Of a stretch of DNA of 64,000 nucleotides, positions 12,225 to 24,359 are shown one piece after another (the first letter of the stretch is position 1; each line of letters starts with the position of its first letter). The stretch lies in contig CM047806.1 of assembly GCA_026214975.1 (NCBI GenBank), forward strand, positions 101,448,239-101,512,238, read 5' to 3'. This DNA comes from Gentiana macrophylla (lineage: Eukaryota; Streptophyta; Magnoliopsida; Gentianales; Gentianaceae). Position numbers and translations under genes: made by a program. The notes below the pieces were generated by a model. The model did no database searches and had not been told where the DNA came from. It saw only the letters and a list, made by a program, of their open reading frames with translations.

Positions 12225-13825
12225 TGTTAAGGGTGAAATTTATGATTTTTATGACGTTATTCCCATAACAATATCCTTGGTATTTTAGTACTTTTTATAG
12301 AAAAGTGTTGGTTTTATCGAATTATTGAGTAAACGAGTTTTAAATGTGTTTAAATGCAAAATCGAGATATTTACGTGATTTTATCGGTGTTTTATGTTTA
12401 TTCGTATGATGTTACATTTTGCATGTTTCTATCATGTTGTTAGATACGTTTTCATGATGAGTAAGGAGCTTAAACGATGATCACATGAAGATGGAAGAGT
12501 TGAAAGATGTTTAAGTGAAGAATCATTGAAGAAACCGGAACCAGGCACTTCATGGGGATTTTGTCCACACTTGTAGGCACTTTCAGGGAAAGTTGTCTTG
12601 ATGAAAGTTGTAGAGAATTGAAATAGCTTTCCAACGCATGTTGAATCACCTCATTCGGAGCCCTAGAAGTGAAGTTATGAGCAAAATACTGGAGCTGAGT
12701 AGTGGACGGGCGTCCCGAATCGTATTTTACATTCAGAGAGTTCAAACGCGTTCTGAACGAGCGTTCACCTAGCGTCCAAGAAATCTGGACGAGCGTCCAT
12801 TGAAGCGAGACGGGCGTCCGTTTGCCCGACTTAGCCAAACCGCCTCAAAACTCTATATAAGCGCGTTTTCTCAAACCCTAAATAACAATTCGATCCCTAA
12901 ACCCTGGGAAGCGGCTTGGCTGCGTTTTACTCCTTTATTTTCCGCTTTTATGCAATAAAACATCTAGATTAGATAGTTAGATTTATGTTCTTTATTTCAT
13001 CAATTTCAAGCTTTCAAAGGATGCTAAGAGGCTAATCCTCTTTGAACAAGCGTTGTGAAGCCGTCCATCAACAATTCGAGCTTTGTTCGTGATTAATTCG
13101 TGAGTTTCTACTTCGAAGTTGTTTCTTTTATCATTGTTTATTATTGTGTATTGCAATTACATCGAAAGATCTTTGCTTTTATGATTGTTTTAACTTGATG
13201 AGAGTCATGTTAATGTTAGATCACCATGATAAAAGTTTAGACCTTTAATCTAATCAAAACGAAAGTTATTAGATTAAATCTCTAGATTAGAAATTGAAAG
13301 ATTTCACGCCTAGGTTAGAAAGACGTAATCTTTAACATCGAAAGATAAAAGATTAGAAAAACGAACTCGTCTACTTAGAGTAGGAGTTTATGCCTTTGAT
13401 TAGGTGAATCACGACTTGAGTAGAGATCACGAATTAATCCGAGTTAGAATTGAATGTTGATAGGATAGGTGGATCAATTGCTTGTTCGTTCGTTATAATT
13501 TGATTTAATCCTTAAAACTTGAATTGTTTAGCTTTAGTTTACTTTTACGTACTTTAGTTTAGTTTAGTTTTTATCGCTTTCAATCTTGCCTAGCATTGGA
13601 GCAATCCTCTCATCTAGTTACTTTTTCTGCATATTTGTTTAGGTTAGTTATTCGTTTAGGTTAGATTCGTGACATAGTTAGTTTAAAGCAAAACTAGGAT
13701 TCACATTAAATCGCCTCCCGTAGGATCGACCCGGCATTAACCTCTGTACTACGATCCTTATACTTGAGGTTAACCGGTTTATAAATATTATTACTTGTTT
13801 ATTCGCATTAGATAAATCCGGGATA
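12225..13825 (+). mobile_element. 5' LTR of Athila-like element
   Basis: It starts TGTTAAGGGT and ends CCGGGATA, matching 22100-23716 throughout with scattered indels. A TATA box (CTATATAAG) sits near 12853-12861. Inverted CpG motifs such as GGACGGGCGTCC (12704-12715) and GGACGAGCGTCC (12787-12798) lie about 50-150 bases upstream of it. The LTR ends TG...TA rather than TG...CA. Confidence 0.93.
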
Positions 13826-13831
13826 AGTTTT

Positions 13832-13849
13832 TGGCGCCGTTGCCGGGGA
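13832..13849 (+). promoter_or_regulatory. Primer-binding site (tRNA-Asp type)
   Basis: TGGCGCCGTTGCCGGGGA starts six bases after the LTR end. It is the standard Athila/Tat site complementary to tRNA-Asp. Confidence 0.9.
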
Positions 13850-14116
13850 ACCGGACGGTTGCCTAGTTTTTGTTTTTGGTTTGTCTTTTTTCGTTTTCTG
13901 TTTTTAGATTTGCTTTTGTTTCTGTTTATTTTTTTTTAGGTTTGTTTTTAGTTTAACCTTTAGGTAGTTAGGTTTTTGGTTTAGATTTTTAGGGTTTGAA
14001 GTTTTTAAAGTTTTTGTGATTAGTTTCTTCCCCTCCTTTTCCTGCTCTGTTTTCTTTCTCTTATCCTCTCTGCTTACGCAATCGCTTCGTTCTTGTTCTG
14101 GAAATTTGCATATGAA

Positions 14117-14312
14117 CAGCGTCCATACCTATGAACGCCCGCCCACCGTAAAATTTCAATCTGTATCAAGTCCTCGACCTCTGATTTAGCGTTCATACAT
14201 TTGGGCGCCCGTCCAACAATTGAAAAAAATCGATTTGAGCGTTCATATTTTGAACGCCCGTCCGCTTTGAAAACCAGTGAGCGCTGTTCATATTTTTGGG
14301 CGCCCGTCCGTC
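14117..14312 (+). repeat. CpG-rich degenerate tandem motif in Athila leader
   Basis: Four units of the form TTCATA(n)GGGCGCCCGTCC or GAACGCCCGTCC occur at about 14117, 14182, 14237 and 14286, spaced 50-65 bases apart. They resemble, in opposite orientation, the GGACGGGCGTCC motifs inside the LTRs. Function is unknown; packaging or regulatory roles are only guesses. Confidence 0.65.
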
Positions 14313-14465
14313 CTCGCTCTCCTTCTCTTTCTTTCTTTTTCCTAGGTTTTGATAATAGTTCTAGATTTCAAACCTTTTAGATAGATTCTTAGGTTTCTTT
14401 TTAAGTAGTTTAAGTTTTTAATTTAGTAGTTTTTAGGTTTTGTTCAATAGAGTTGGGTTTCGTTT

Positions 14466-15976
14466 ATGCAAACTCGAAGTCGAAAAGGGCCATTACTCTT
14501 TTCACTGACTCGAAAGCGGACCATAGTCCGACCCAATAGGCGGAAACTTCGTTTCACCGATCCTTCGGACGAAGGAAGTTCAGCCAACCAAGAAATTGAA
14601 CAAAAGTTGATAGAAGAAATCGAAGAAATAGTAATAATGGCGGCAAGAGGATCGACGTCGTTGGCAGACTACGCCATGCCTGGTGCAGTCACTGTCAACC
14701 CTGCTATAGTCTTGCCCGCCATTACTGCTCAAACTTTCGAGCTCAAGCCGGGCTTATCCATATGATGCAAAGATGCATCAATTTTTTTACGGCTACTAAT
14801 CGGAGAATCCATACCCACTTACACACGTTCTTAGAGATATGCGGTACTACCCGCATCCAAGGTGTAAGTGAGGATGCTATCAAGCTCAAACTTTTTCCTT
14901 TTTCCTTAAAAGGGGAGGCGAAGGAATGGTATCACTCTCTTCCTCCTGAATCCATCACTACATGGGCTGGACTCGAGAGGGAGTTTTTGAGTCAATATTT
15001 TCCACCCTCTAAGACGGCCCATTGCTTAAATGAAATTTTCACATTTTCTCAGAAGGAAAATGAATCGTTTTTCGAGGCCTGGAAAAGGTATAAATCTCTT
15101 CTTAGAAGATGCCCCCATCATGGCTTGCCTTTGGAGAGGTTAGTCATTACTTTCTTTAGCGGATTGACCGAGCTCACCAAGGGCATGGTCAATAGTTCAT
15201 CTGGCGGGCGCTTTTGAAGAAGACTCTGCATTTAAGGATGGGCATTGTTCAAGACATTGCCAAATATAACTATGCTCCATCCTATCAGGCAATTCAAGCT
15301 CCTCCTCCTCCTAAGGTGGAGGAAGTAAATGTTCAAAGTCTGATTGCCATGCTGCAGAGGCAGATGGCCAATCCTCAAACTCCGAATCCTATGAATCAGA
15401 CTCCTTCGTTTCCGCAGAACCCTCGGGTTTCTCAGATTGCGAATCTTGGCCGCCGACCGGTCACGTAAATGGCCAATGTCAATTAAACCCCAATTCTTCA
15501 TACCAAGTCAATACATCGCCCATGCCGATGGGCGGTACACACTCAGTCCAATGCCAAAATCTGCGACAATATGGGGCATACTTCCGGATTCTGTCCCATG
15601 AATGGGCGAATCGTCAAGTAAAAATCGTTCTATGGCGAGAACACCCAAAGATTTAATCAACCATCCGCCGAGAATCAATTCCAGAGCCAAGGGGTTCAAT
15701 CAAGCTTCCAATTTCAATCCGAATTCGAGTTTTAATTCAATTCAAGTTTCAATAAGAACCCTGGTTCCGCTCAAAACCAAAACTCTAATTTTTCCAAATA
15801 AACACAAAGGTTCAATCGAAATTGGCCTTCTAATTCCAATTCTAATTTTCAAAATCGGCCCACCAAACCATACTCTTCAAACTTCCAAAGACTCTCAAGG
15901 TCCTCGAATTCAAATGATCTTAAAGGCTGAATGGAACTCATTCAAAGAAGAGCAAAACAAGAATATTCAGCTCTAA
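14466..15976 (+). pseudogene. gag: Athila-like Gag, frameshifted
   Basis: The start chosen is ATG at 14466 after a 616-base leader (MQTRSRKG, basic). The retrotransposon Gag domain follows in another frame at 14762-15217: GTTRIQGVSEDAIKLKLFPFSLKGEAKEWYHSLPPES and WKRYKSLLRRCPHHGL are characteristic. A QTP- and N-rich low-complexity tail continues to about 15976 through further frameshifts (breaks near 14760, 15215 and 15470-15600). No CCHC knuckle is visible. The capsid protein would package element RNA. The region 15980-16419 is a degraded linker to the protease. Confidence 0.8.
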
Positions 15977-16419
15977 TGAGTACCAATAAGAATCTTGAGA
16001 GATGATAGGGCGGTGGTGAGCAATTAGCATCAAGACCCACAGGCATCCGCCCGCTTTTACGAGAAAAATCCTAAGGGTGGTCATGTTGCTCAGGGCCGAT
16101 TTGAGCGACCAATGTCTCGACCTCGTACCAACAACGCATTATGGACAAGAGGAGGCCAAGACAATGAGTTTAAGCGGTACACACCGAGTGGTCCCCTGGC
16201 TTTCGGGGAAACCACTAGCCCCTCCCGCCATTGATAAGGCGGGAGGGAAGTTGAGCACCCATCATCCCTTTGGTGCAAGCAAGTAATCAGTGACCGATCC
16301 TCGATAGGTGAAAAGTTGGAGATCCTCAAGTGGTGATCCTCGAGGATTGAAAAAGGAAAAGAAAGTCGTGGCCGATCCCCGACTACGAAAAGCTTCAAAA
16401 GACGGTTCGGTGGAAGGAT

Positions 16420-17073
16420 TTGGAAGACAAAGCTATCAGCGCATCCTCAAAGAGAGTCTTTTCCGAGAGTGATCTGAAGAAGCTTCCGTTTCCACCGAGG
16501 AAGAGCAACATTCCATTGGTTGAAGACAAAAAGTACGAGAAGGTGCTAAACCTTCTGAAAAATACTCAGGTAAATCTGCCATTATCCGAGGTCTTGGTCG
16601 AGATGCCTAAGTATACAAAGTTCATCAAGGATGTTGTATCTTCCAAGAAGAAGTTAGCAGGAATGGACCAAGCAGTTGGTAAGGAGTGTTCTCTGGTCAA
16701 TAATGAAAGCTTACCAATCAAGAGAAGCGACCCAGGGAAATTTGTGCTCACATTGCAGATGGGAGGCCTAGTCTTCCCAAATTCCTTATGTGACCTGGGC
16801 GCATCTATCAGCTTGATGCCATTGTCTGTGTGCAAGCAGCTGGGTTTACAAAGTCTTCTAGAACCCACGACCATGAATTTGCAGTTCGCTGATCGATCTT
16901 CTAAGAAAGCCTCAGGGATCTTAAAGGACGTATTAGTTCAAATAGATAGGTTTACCTTTCCAGTTGACTGGTACGTCTTAGATATTGAGAAAAGTGAAAA
17001 TGTCCCTTTAATTCTTGGAAGGCCTTTTCTATCTACAAACGAGCCCTCATCGATTGTGATGGTGGGCATGTGA
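16420..17073 (+). pseudogene. pol: Athila-like pol: aspartic protease
   Basis: LPFPPRKS opens a region with VEMPKYTKFIKDVVSSKKKL. The protease core follows: CDLGASISLMPLSVCKQLGL (about 16790-16849) and VPLILGRPFLSTN (about 17002). DLGAS replaces DTGAS, as is usual in this lineage. The frame ends at 17071-17073 (TGA) in a four-base overlap with the next segment, which starts in another frame. The intact protein would carry straight on into RT. Confidence 0.88.
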
Positions 17074-18689
17074 CCATTCGAGTTGGTGACCAGGAGGTGA
17101 GCTATAGTGTTTTGAAATCTATCAATGTACCTTCTGGGGCTCCGACCGGCTTTTCCGTTGAGGAGACTTCTGATGATTTCGACGACCTCATGGATAAGCA
17201 AGTCATGGCTGTAGAATCAGAGTATGAGCGACTAATTGATAAGCTGAATAGTCATGGTGTGGTCAATCTAGACCAATTAGCAACTGATTTCGAGGATGAG
17301 CTAAGTGAAGAAGCCTTGGCAGTAGGACCGCTAAGTAAGCTCAACGATGTTGAGTTGAAAAGTGGCGATCTTAAATCAAGTCTAGAGGATCCTCCCGTAG
17401 ATTTGGTACTGAAGCCATTGCCTAAACATCTTAAGTATGTGTTTTTAAGAGAAGGTGACAAGCTTCCTTTGATCATATCTGCCAAGCTATCTCGTATAGA
17501 AGAGCTTAAATTGTTAAACGTCTTGCGCAAAAATGAAAAAGCCTTTGGATGGCAGGTGGGAGATATCCGAGGGATATCTCCCGACATCTGTATGCACAAA
17601 ATCAAGACTGAGGAGGGTGCAAAACGAGTTAGACAGCCTCAGAGAAGACTCAACCCTCACATGCAAGAGGTAGTCAAGAAGGAAATTATCAAGCTTCTAG
17701 ATATGGGTATCATATACGCCATTGCAGACAGTGAGTGGGTATCCCCAACTCAAGTGGTTCCCAAAAAGGGTGGAATTACGATTGAGAAAAATGAGAAGGG
17801 AGAGGAGATAGCATTGAGGCTCGTTCACAGGCTATAAGTGGTCTCAGATTGACTATAGAAAACTCAATGAGGTCACACCGAAAGATCATTTTCCCTTCCA
17901 TTCATAGACCGGGATGCTTGAGCGTCTAGCGGGGCACGCATTCTCTCGCTTCTGGATGGATATTCGTGATACTTCCAGATACCCATCGACCTGTTGACCA
18001 GAGAGAAGACCACTTTCACTTGCCCTTATGGGACATTCGCCACAAAGCGGATGCCATTTGGTCTCTCAGAATGCCCGGCCACCTTTCAAAGGTGTATGAT
18101 GGCAATCTTTGACGGGCTAGTTGAAAAGTGCATGGAGATTTTTATGGATGATTTCTCGGTCTTTGGTCAATCCTTCGATGATTGCCTCGATAATCTTGAT
18201 CAGGTGTTGTCTAGATGTGTGGAAAAGGACTTAGTGCTCAATTGGGAAAAATGCCATTTCATGGTAGATGAAGGCATAGTTCTTGGCCACAAAGTGTCCG
18301 CCAAAGGTATAGAAGTAGATAGGGCCAAGGTAGAAGCCATTGAGAAGATGAGTTATCCTAAGAATGTACGCGAAGTCAGAGGTTTCCTCGGACATGTCGG
18401 TTTCTATAGGAGATTCATCCAAGATTTTTCCAAAGTAGCTAAGCCCCTATCTACTCTGCTCAAGGAAGACGTTGAGTTCAATTTCGATGAAAACTGCAAG
18501 CAAGCGTTTGAGGAGCTCAAGAATCGGTTAATATCCGCTCCAATTCTTATTTCACCTGACTGGAACTTACCCTTTGAGCTTATGTGCGATGCATCCAACT
18601 ATGCTGTTGGTGCGATCTTAGAACAAATAATCGAAGGAAAGTTCCACCTATCTATTACGCCACCACACGTTGAATCCTTCGTAAGTTAA
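17070..18689 (+). pseudogene. pol: Athila-like pol: reverse transcriptase
   Basis: PLPKHLKYVFL, QRRLNPHMQEVVKKEIIKLLDMGIIY and WVSPTQVVPKKGG (17070-17837) form the RT N-terminus. After a broken stretch (17838-17993) the frame resumes with TFTCPYGTFATKRMPFGL, the catalytic FMDDFSVFG near 18142, LGHKVSAKGIEVD, VREVRGFLGHVGFYRRFIQDFS and LMCDASNYAVGAILEQ, which starts RNase H. Stops and shifts near 17835 and 17990 show it is dead. It would copy element RNA. Confidence 0.9.
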
Positions 18690-18983
18690 CTATACGACTA
18701 CCGAAAAGAATTATTGGCGTAGTGTTTGCTATGGACAAGTTCCGTAGTTACTTGTTAGGTGCTCAAGTGATCGTGTGGGTGATCACGCCGCTTTGCGGTA
18801 TCGATGACTAAAAGGATGCTAAACCGCGCTATCTGCGTTGGATAACGACCACACAAGAGTTTGACGTTCAAATCAAAGACAAGAAGGCGTTGAGAATGTA
18901 GTAGCGGATCATGTGTCTAGGATGTTAAATGAGGAAAAGAATGAACCGATGATATAGATCTTTACTTTCCTCTAGAAAACATC
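18690..18983 (+). pseudogene. pol: Athila-like pol: degraded RNase H
   Basis: Fragments in three frames read TTTEK(N)YW, VFAMDKFRSYLLGAQV-like, RYLRWI-like and VADHVSRMLNEEKNEP, the expected second half of gypsy RNase H. Indels every 30-60 bases destroy the frame, including one at the WVDHA box near 18776 that removes the acidic residue. It links RT to the integrase that follows. Confidence 0.75.
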
Positions 18984-20480
18984 ATGTTGATCGATGGCCG
19001 TTCTCCTGATGTTCCTTGGTACTCCTCCATTGTGAACTACCTTCATGCCAAATACCTTGATCCTGAAATGTCTTATCAAGAGAAGAAGAAGTTCTTCTCT
19101 GATATGAAATATTTCGTTTGGGATGAACCTTACCTTTTCAAGATTTGCAAAGATGGTTTGCTGAGGAGGTGTGTTCCCGAATCTGAGCAACGCGATATAA
19201 TCGAGCAATGCCATAGTGGACCCACAGGTGGTCACTTTGGTCCTTGGAAAACGATTCATGAAGATCTTTCAATCCGGTTTTTATTGGCCAACGATCTTTA
19301 CTGATACACGAAGCTTTCAGAAAGCTTGTGATCGTTGTCAAAGAACCGGAGCTTTGACAAGGCGATTTGACATGCCTTTGAAACCCATCCTTGAATGCGA
19401 AGTCTTTGATGTTTGGGGCATCGATTTTATGGGACCATTCCCATCATCTTGTGGCAACAAATACATCTTAGTCTGCGTTGACTATGTTTCGAAATGGGTG
19501 GAGGCAATAGCCACTCCTCACAATGATCATAAAACGGTCATGAAATTCCTTAAGAAGAATATCTTTGTGAGGTTTGGATGTCCACGTGCCTTGATAAGTG
19601 ATGAAGGGACACACTTTTGTAACCTACCCTTGAGAAAGTCCTCGAGAAGTATGGTGTTCACCATAAAATCGGCACACCATATCATCCGATGACTAGTGGT
19701 CAGGTTGAGCGAAGCAACCAGAGTCTTAAGAAAATCCTGGAGAAGACGGTGAATAGTCATAGAAAAGACTGAGTTCGAAGTTGGACGATGTACTTTGGGC
19801 ATATAGGATCGCCTATAAGACCCCTATGGGTACATCGCCATATCAAATGGTCTCGGGGAAACCATGTCATCTCACTGTCGAGCTAGAGCACGGGGGCGTC
19901 TTGAGCTCACGGTTTCTTAACTTCGATTCCCAATCCTGTGGCAAACACCGCCTGCAGCAGTTGCATGAGCTGGATGAATTCAGACTCCAAGCTTACGAAA
20001 GCGCCAGGATTAGTAAGGAGAAGATGAAACTCCTCCACGATGCCAAGATAAAGAAGAGAGAATTCAAGGTCGGTGAGCAAGTGTTACTCTACAATTCCAG
20101 GTTGCATTTGTTTCTGGCAAGTTGAGGACACGTTGGTCCGGTCCTTTCGAGATTCTCCAAATCATTCCTGGAGGTGTGCTAGAATTACGAGGTTATGGTG
20201 ATCAACCGTTCCGAGTTAATGGTCAGAGGTGCAAGCACTATATAGGTGAACATAAAGAAAAGCCTTTGATTGTTAAATTCCTCGAAATCCTCGGGTGTGG
20301 GACTTCCGAAGTCAACCACTTTGACGACTTTTCACCCGATTTGTTTTCTAAGGATGACGGTTGTGTTAAATCTGAAGATGTTCTAGCGGTAGTCTTGATA
20401 TGGAAGAGTTTGAAAGGAGCGACAACTTAAACGTCATCGAGGAACCGGAGAAGAAAGAATGCAACCATGGGGAAACTTAA
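18984..20480 (+). pseudogene. pol: Athila-like pol: integrase and C-terminus
   Basis: WDEPYLFKICKDGLLRRCVP and [16 protein letters not shown] begin the zinc-binding domain, completed by CDRCQRTG. The DDE core reads [38 protein letters not shown] and [18 protein letters not shown]. After breaks near 19690-19780 the remainder reads VLWAYRIAYKTPMGTSPYQ, and then WSGPFEILQIIPGGVLEL, a GPF-type C-terminal module. The last readable codons stop at 20478-20480. Four frame changes are visible. Confidence 0.88.
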
Positions 20481-22086
20481 AAGGTATGGAGAGCTTTCAA
20501 AGATTTAACCCCATGTGTTCATTTCTTGTTCTCGCCACACTCTTGATTCGAGCTTACACGAGGTAGTGGCTGGCAGAAAGGTTAAATGGCTTGATCCAGG
20601 CTGAGCTTCAAATGTGTCGAGCTAACGACAATAACCAAAAGCGCCACTAGGAGGCATCCTAGATATCCTTTATTATATTAGAACTCTCTATTATGTTATT
20701 TCTTTTCTTTGATTTATTTGTTTTGTTTAAGTCTAATTCGGGTAATTGTGGATTTTGCCTTGTCGGTTGATTCGATTTCACCTTATCCTTCTCTTTATCT
20801 CTATTTTGCCATGTTATATTCCCCCTTTGTCCCCCGAGATCTTGTCTTGTTTTCAAGTGTGCAGGATATTTGTGATAGCAATTGCGAGCTTTTAGATGAA
20901 GCCGCTTTTCGGTGGATGGTCCACGATCTCGATTCCTCAAGCATTTCTGGATTGGACGTACGCCACCTCCAGCATTGCCCCATTCGAACTACAATCAGCT
21001 AAGTTTTCTTTTTCTTTTTCATTCTGCACAACATGAGGACATGTTGATTTTTAAGTGTGGGGAGGGAATGATTCGCTTGTATCTACCATTTGCTTAATAT
21101 ATGATGGTGTTTGTGCAAAAATAGGCTTAATTTTTCAAAAATTTAGACACTTTTGTTTTTGTTTTGTCCTTAGTAGGCAATTCGATCGCGATGTTCGTTA
21201 TTTTCGATAGTCATCTATGCTTTATATCATATGTTTGGTAAGTTAGTTGTTTCACGACACTATTTTTTCACGTGCCATAGTGAATGATGAGCTATATTTA
21301 TGAGTTATACCCCTTTTGGATTAGTGGTTTTTGATTTCCTTATAAGTCATGTGCTTAGTGCTACGTATATATCGTGAGACTTATGATAGTTTGTATTTAG
21401 TTCCGAAGTATGAGATACTGTGAATATCTAGAGGTTTGAATGTGATAAGTAACACGTAACTAATGTCAAATGGGAAGTTGAAAAATTTAAATGAATACAA
21501 TGTGTGTGTCGGAAGCTAGTCGATGATTTGAGTGAGGTAGGGTATACCACGTATGTCCTATTCCACTATGATGACCAAAAGCTCACGACAGTTAGGAAGA
21601 GCTGCCTTATGATTGGAGTAAGGTAGGGTATTATCTCGAAATGTCCTATTCTGCTATGAGGGCAATAGCTTGTTCTAATGTATGTTTAAAGTGAAATGGC
21701 TAAATCAACTAAGATATTGTTACGAAATTGAATATAAGGCTTAGTTTTCGTTAATCTTATCCCCAGTATAAACTGATAGATATGCTGTAGGGAGTATCCT
21801 CTGAGTATTTCAGAAAGGCCCTAGATTCATTCGATCATTCTTTTCGGGATATGTCACGTTTGTAGGGTGCATCTTATGAGTGTCATTTATTACTAGTCCA
21901 CGAGGGGGTATTAACTAGTTTTACTTTGAGTTCCTCAAGTTTGGATTTAGTGGAAGTTTTCTATGGCTATGCACACACACGACGGTGAACTTCTAATTTA
22001 TTGACCATGTGGTATATGTGTTGAGATGTCTATATTTTTTCCGAGCCTTTATCTTGTTTTGTTTTGCTCGGGACGAGCAAAGTTTA
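20481..22086 (+). other. Athila-like 3' noncoding region; second polypurine-like tract
   Basis: No convincing ORF is seen on either strand. Athila elements often carry an env-like gene here, and none is recognisable. At 21051-21066 the purine tract TTAAGTGTGGGGAGGG follows an ACATGAGGACATG block and looks like an internal second polypurine tract. Confidence 0.6.
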
Positions 22087-22099
22087 AGAGTGGGGGAGT
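22087..22099 (+). promoter_or_regulatory. Polypurine tract of Athila-like element
   Basis: AGAGTGGGGGAGT directly abuts the 3' LTR start and would prime plus-strand synthesis. Confidence 0.85.
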
Positions 22100-23716
22100 T
22101 GTTAAGGGTGAAATTTATGATTTTTATGACGTTATTCCCGTAACAATATCCTTGGTATTTTAGTACTTTTTATAGAAAAGTGTTGGTTTTATCGAATTAT
22201 TGAGTAAACGAGTTTTAAATGTGTTTAAATGCAAAATCGAGATATTTACGTGATTTTATCGGTGTTTTATGTTTATTCGTATGATGTTACATTTTGCATG
22301 TTTCTATCATGTTGTTAGATACGTTTTCATGATGAGTAAGGAGCTTAAACGATGATCACATGAAGATGGAAGAGTTGAAAGATGTTTAAGTGAAGAATCA
22401 TTGAAGAAACCGGAACCAGGCACTTCATGGGGATTTTGTCCACACTTGTAGGCACTTGCAGGGAAAGTTGTCTTGATGAAAGTTGTAGAGGATTGAAATA
22501 GCTTTCCAACGCATGTTGAATCACCTCATTCGAGCCCTAGAAGTGAAGTTATGAGCAAAATACTGGAGCTGAGTAGTGGGCGGGCGTCTGTAGTAAAAGT
22601 GAATCGCGTCCGTAATCGTATTTTACATTCGAGAGAGTTCAAACGCGTTACGAACGGCGTTCACCTAGCGTCCAAGAAATCTGGACGAGCGTCCTTTGAA
22701 GCGACGGGCGTCCGTTTGCCGACTTAGCCAAACCGCCTCAAAACTCTATATAAGCGGCGTTTTTCTCAAACCCTAAATAACAATTCGATCCCTAAACCCT
22801 GTGGGAGCGGCTTGGCTCGCGTTTTACTCCTTTATTTTCCAGCTTTTATGCAATAAAACATCTAGATTAGATAGTTAGATTTATGTTCTTTATTTCATCA
22901 ATTTCAAGCTTTCAAAGGATGCTAAGAGGCTAATCCTCTTTGAACAAGCGTTGTGAAGCCGTCCATCAACAATTCGCTTTTGTTCGTGATTAATTCGTGA
23001 GTTTCTACTTGAAGTTGTTTCTTTTATCATTGTTTATTATTGTGTATTGCAATTACATCGAAAGATCTTTGCTTTTATGATTGTTTTAACTTGATGAGAG
23101 TCATGTTAATGTTAGATCACCATGATAAAAGTTTAGACCTTTAATCTAATCAAAGCGAAAGTTATTAGATTAAATCTCTAGATTAGAAATTGAAAGATTT
23201 CACGCCTAGGTTAGAAAGACGTAATCTTTAACATCGAAAGATAAAAGATTAGAAAGCGAACTCGCTCTACGAGTAGGAGTTTATGCCTTTGATTAGGTGA
23301 ATCACGACTTGAGTAGAGATCACGAATTAATCCGAGTTAGAATTGAATGTTGATAGGATAGGTGGATCAATTGCTTGTTCGTTCGTTATAATTTGATTTA
23401 ATCCTTAAAACTTGAATTGTTTAGCTTTAGTTTACTTTTCTCTGTACTTTAGTTTAGTTTAGTTTTTATCGCTTTCAATCTTGCCTAGCATTGGAGCAAT
23501 CCTCTGTCTAGTTACTTTTTCGCATATTTGTTTAGGTTAGTTATTCGTTTAGGTTAGATTCGTGACATAGTTAGTTTAAAGCAAAACTAGGATTCACATT
23601 CGCCGCCTCGTAGGATCGACCCGCATTAACCTCTCAGTACTACGATCCTTATACTTGAGGTTAACCGGTTTATAAATATTATTACTTGTTTATTCGCATT
23701 AGATAAATCCGGGATA
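22100..23716 (+). mobile_element. 3' LTR of Athila-like element
   Basis: TGTTAAGGGT...CCGGGATA matches 12225-13825 along its whole length. It is followed exactly by the CAAAC duplication (23717-23721), so the 3' boundary is firm. Confidence 0.93.
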
Positions 23717-23816
23717 CAAACCTCTCTACATCTACTACTTACTCACTATAGATACTGGAAATCTCGGCTGGAGAAATTTTTGATTTCTTCATGTACATAC
23801 CGGTCCAATTTGACAT
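23717..23816 (-). pseudogene. Transposase_28-type gene, 5' part
   Basis: The minus strand from an ATG at 23814-23816 runs toward the Athila insertion, passes one TAA, and continues in the same frame across the target site into 12219 and leftward once one CAAAC copy is discounted. This frame continuity is the evidence that both parts are one gene. The start is provisional, since related genes may have more N-terminal sequence. The segment up to about 24360 shows no further recognisable coding. Confidence 0.55.
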
Positions 23817-24359
23817 GGCTCTGTCAATCTTTAATCCTAAAACAAAAGCAGATGTCCCAAACGAGGGAAGGAAATCGGAGGTGGAGAAACAATGAGAGGA
23901 ACCCAGGGGACATCTTAAACACTACATTATTCACCGCCTATCTTAATTCTGGATCTAATTCGAATAATCTACGTGGAGGCTCTTCTGAGAAAGGTGAAAC
24001 TGACATGAACAGATTGAAGTGAAGAATAATAGCAAAGAAAAATGCTTACTTGTAGGATAAAAGAGTGAAATGAGAGGAATCGGCAAAGCACTTCAGTCTT
24101 CCGGTATAAAGTAATGGGAAATGTGTGAAAAGACAAGTGATAAGACGGGGATTATAAACCCCAAATACGACTCGAAAACCAATCCACTTCAAACGGTGTG
24201 GGCAAAACAGTGCCTCGAATACTGGGAACTTATGACAGTGTCATAATGGCAACTCTTCCACCAGCGAGGTACGTTAGTAAAACCTATAAGCCCAGATGAC
24301 CGAACTGAGCTACATCCTTGACAGATCTGACCTGACCTCAAAGGATCAGCTAGATCTCG

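Larger units (their letters stand above)
12225..23716 (+). mobile_element. Athila-like Ty3/gypsy retrotransposon, complete structure (11.5 kb)
   Basis: Two LTRs of about 1.6 kb, a tRNA-Asp-type primer-binding site, gag, then protease, RT, RNase H and integrase in gypsy order, a 1.6 kb 3' noncoding region, a polypurine tract and a 5-bp target duplication are all present. The protease motif DLGASISLMPLSV, the RT active site FMDDFSVFG and the closing CGGGACGAGCAAAGTTTAAG before the polypurine tract point to the Athila/Tat branch, Athila best. All coding parts carry frameshifts or stops. No env-like ORF is evident. Confidence 0.92.

Noticed and set aside
14117..14312. Regularly spaced repeats as a CRISPR-like array
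   Set aside because: Units are degenerate, few, in a retrotransposon leader of a plant genome and without cas genes.
20709..21097. Possible env-like gene in the Athila 3' region
   Set aside because: The ORFs are short, overlap on both strands and show no signal peptide plus transmembrane pattern.
23730..23760. TCTCTACATCTACTAC as a Helitron 5' terminus
   Set aside because: It lies within the minus-strand transposon gene whose frame continues across it, and belongs to the Athila target region rather than to a Helitron end.
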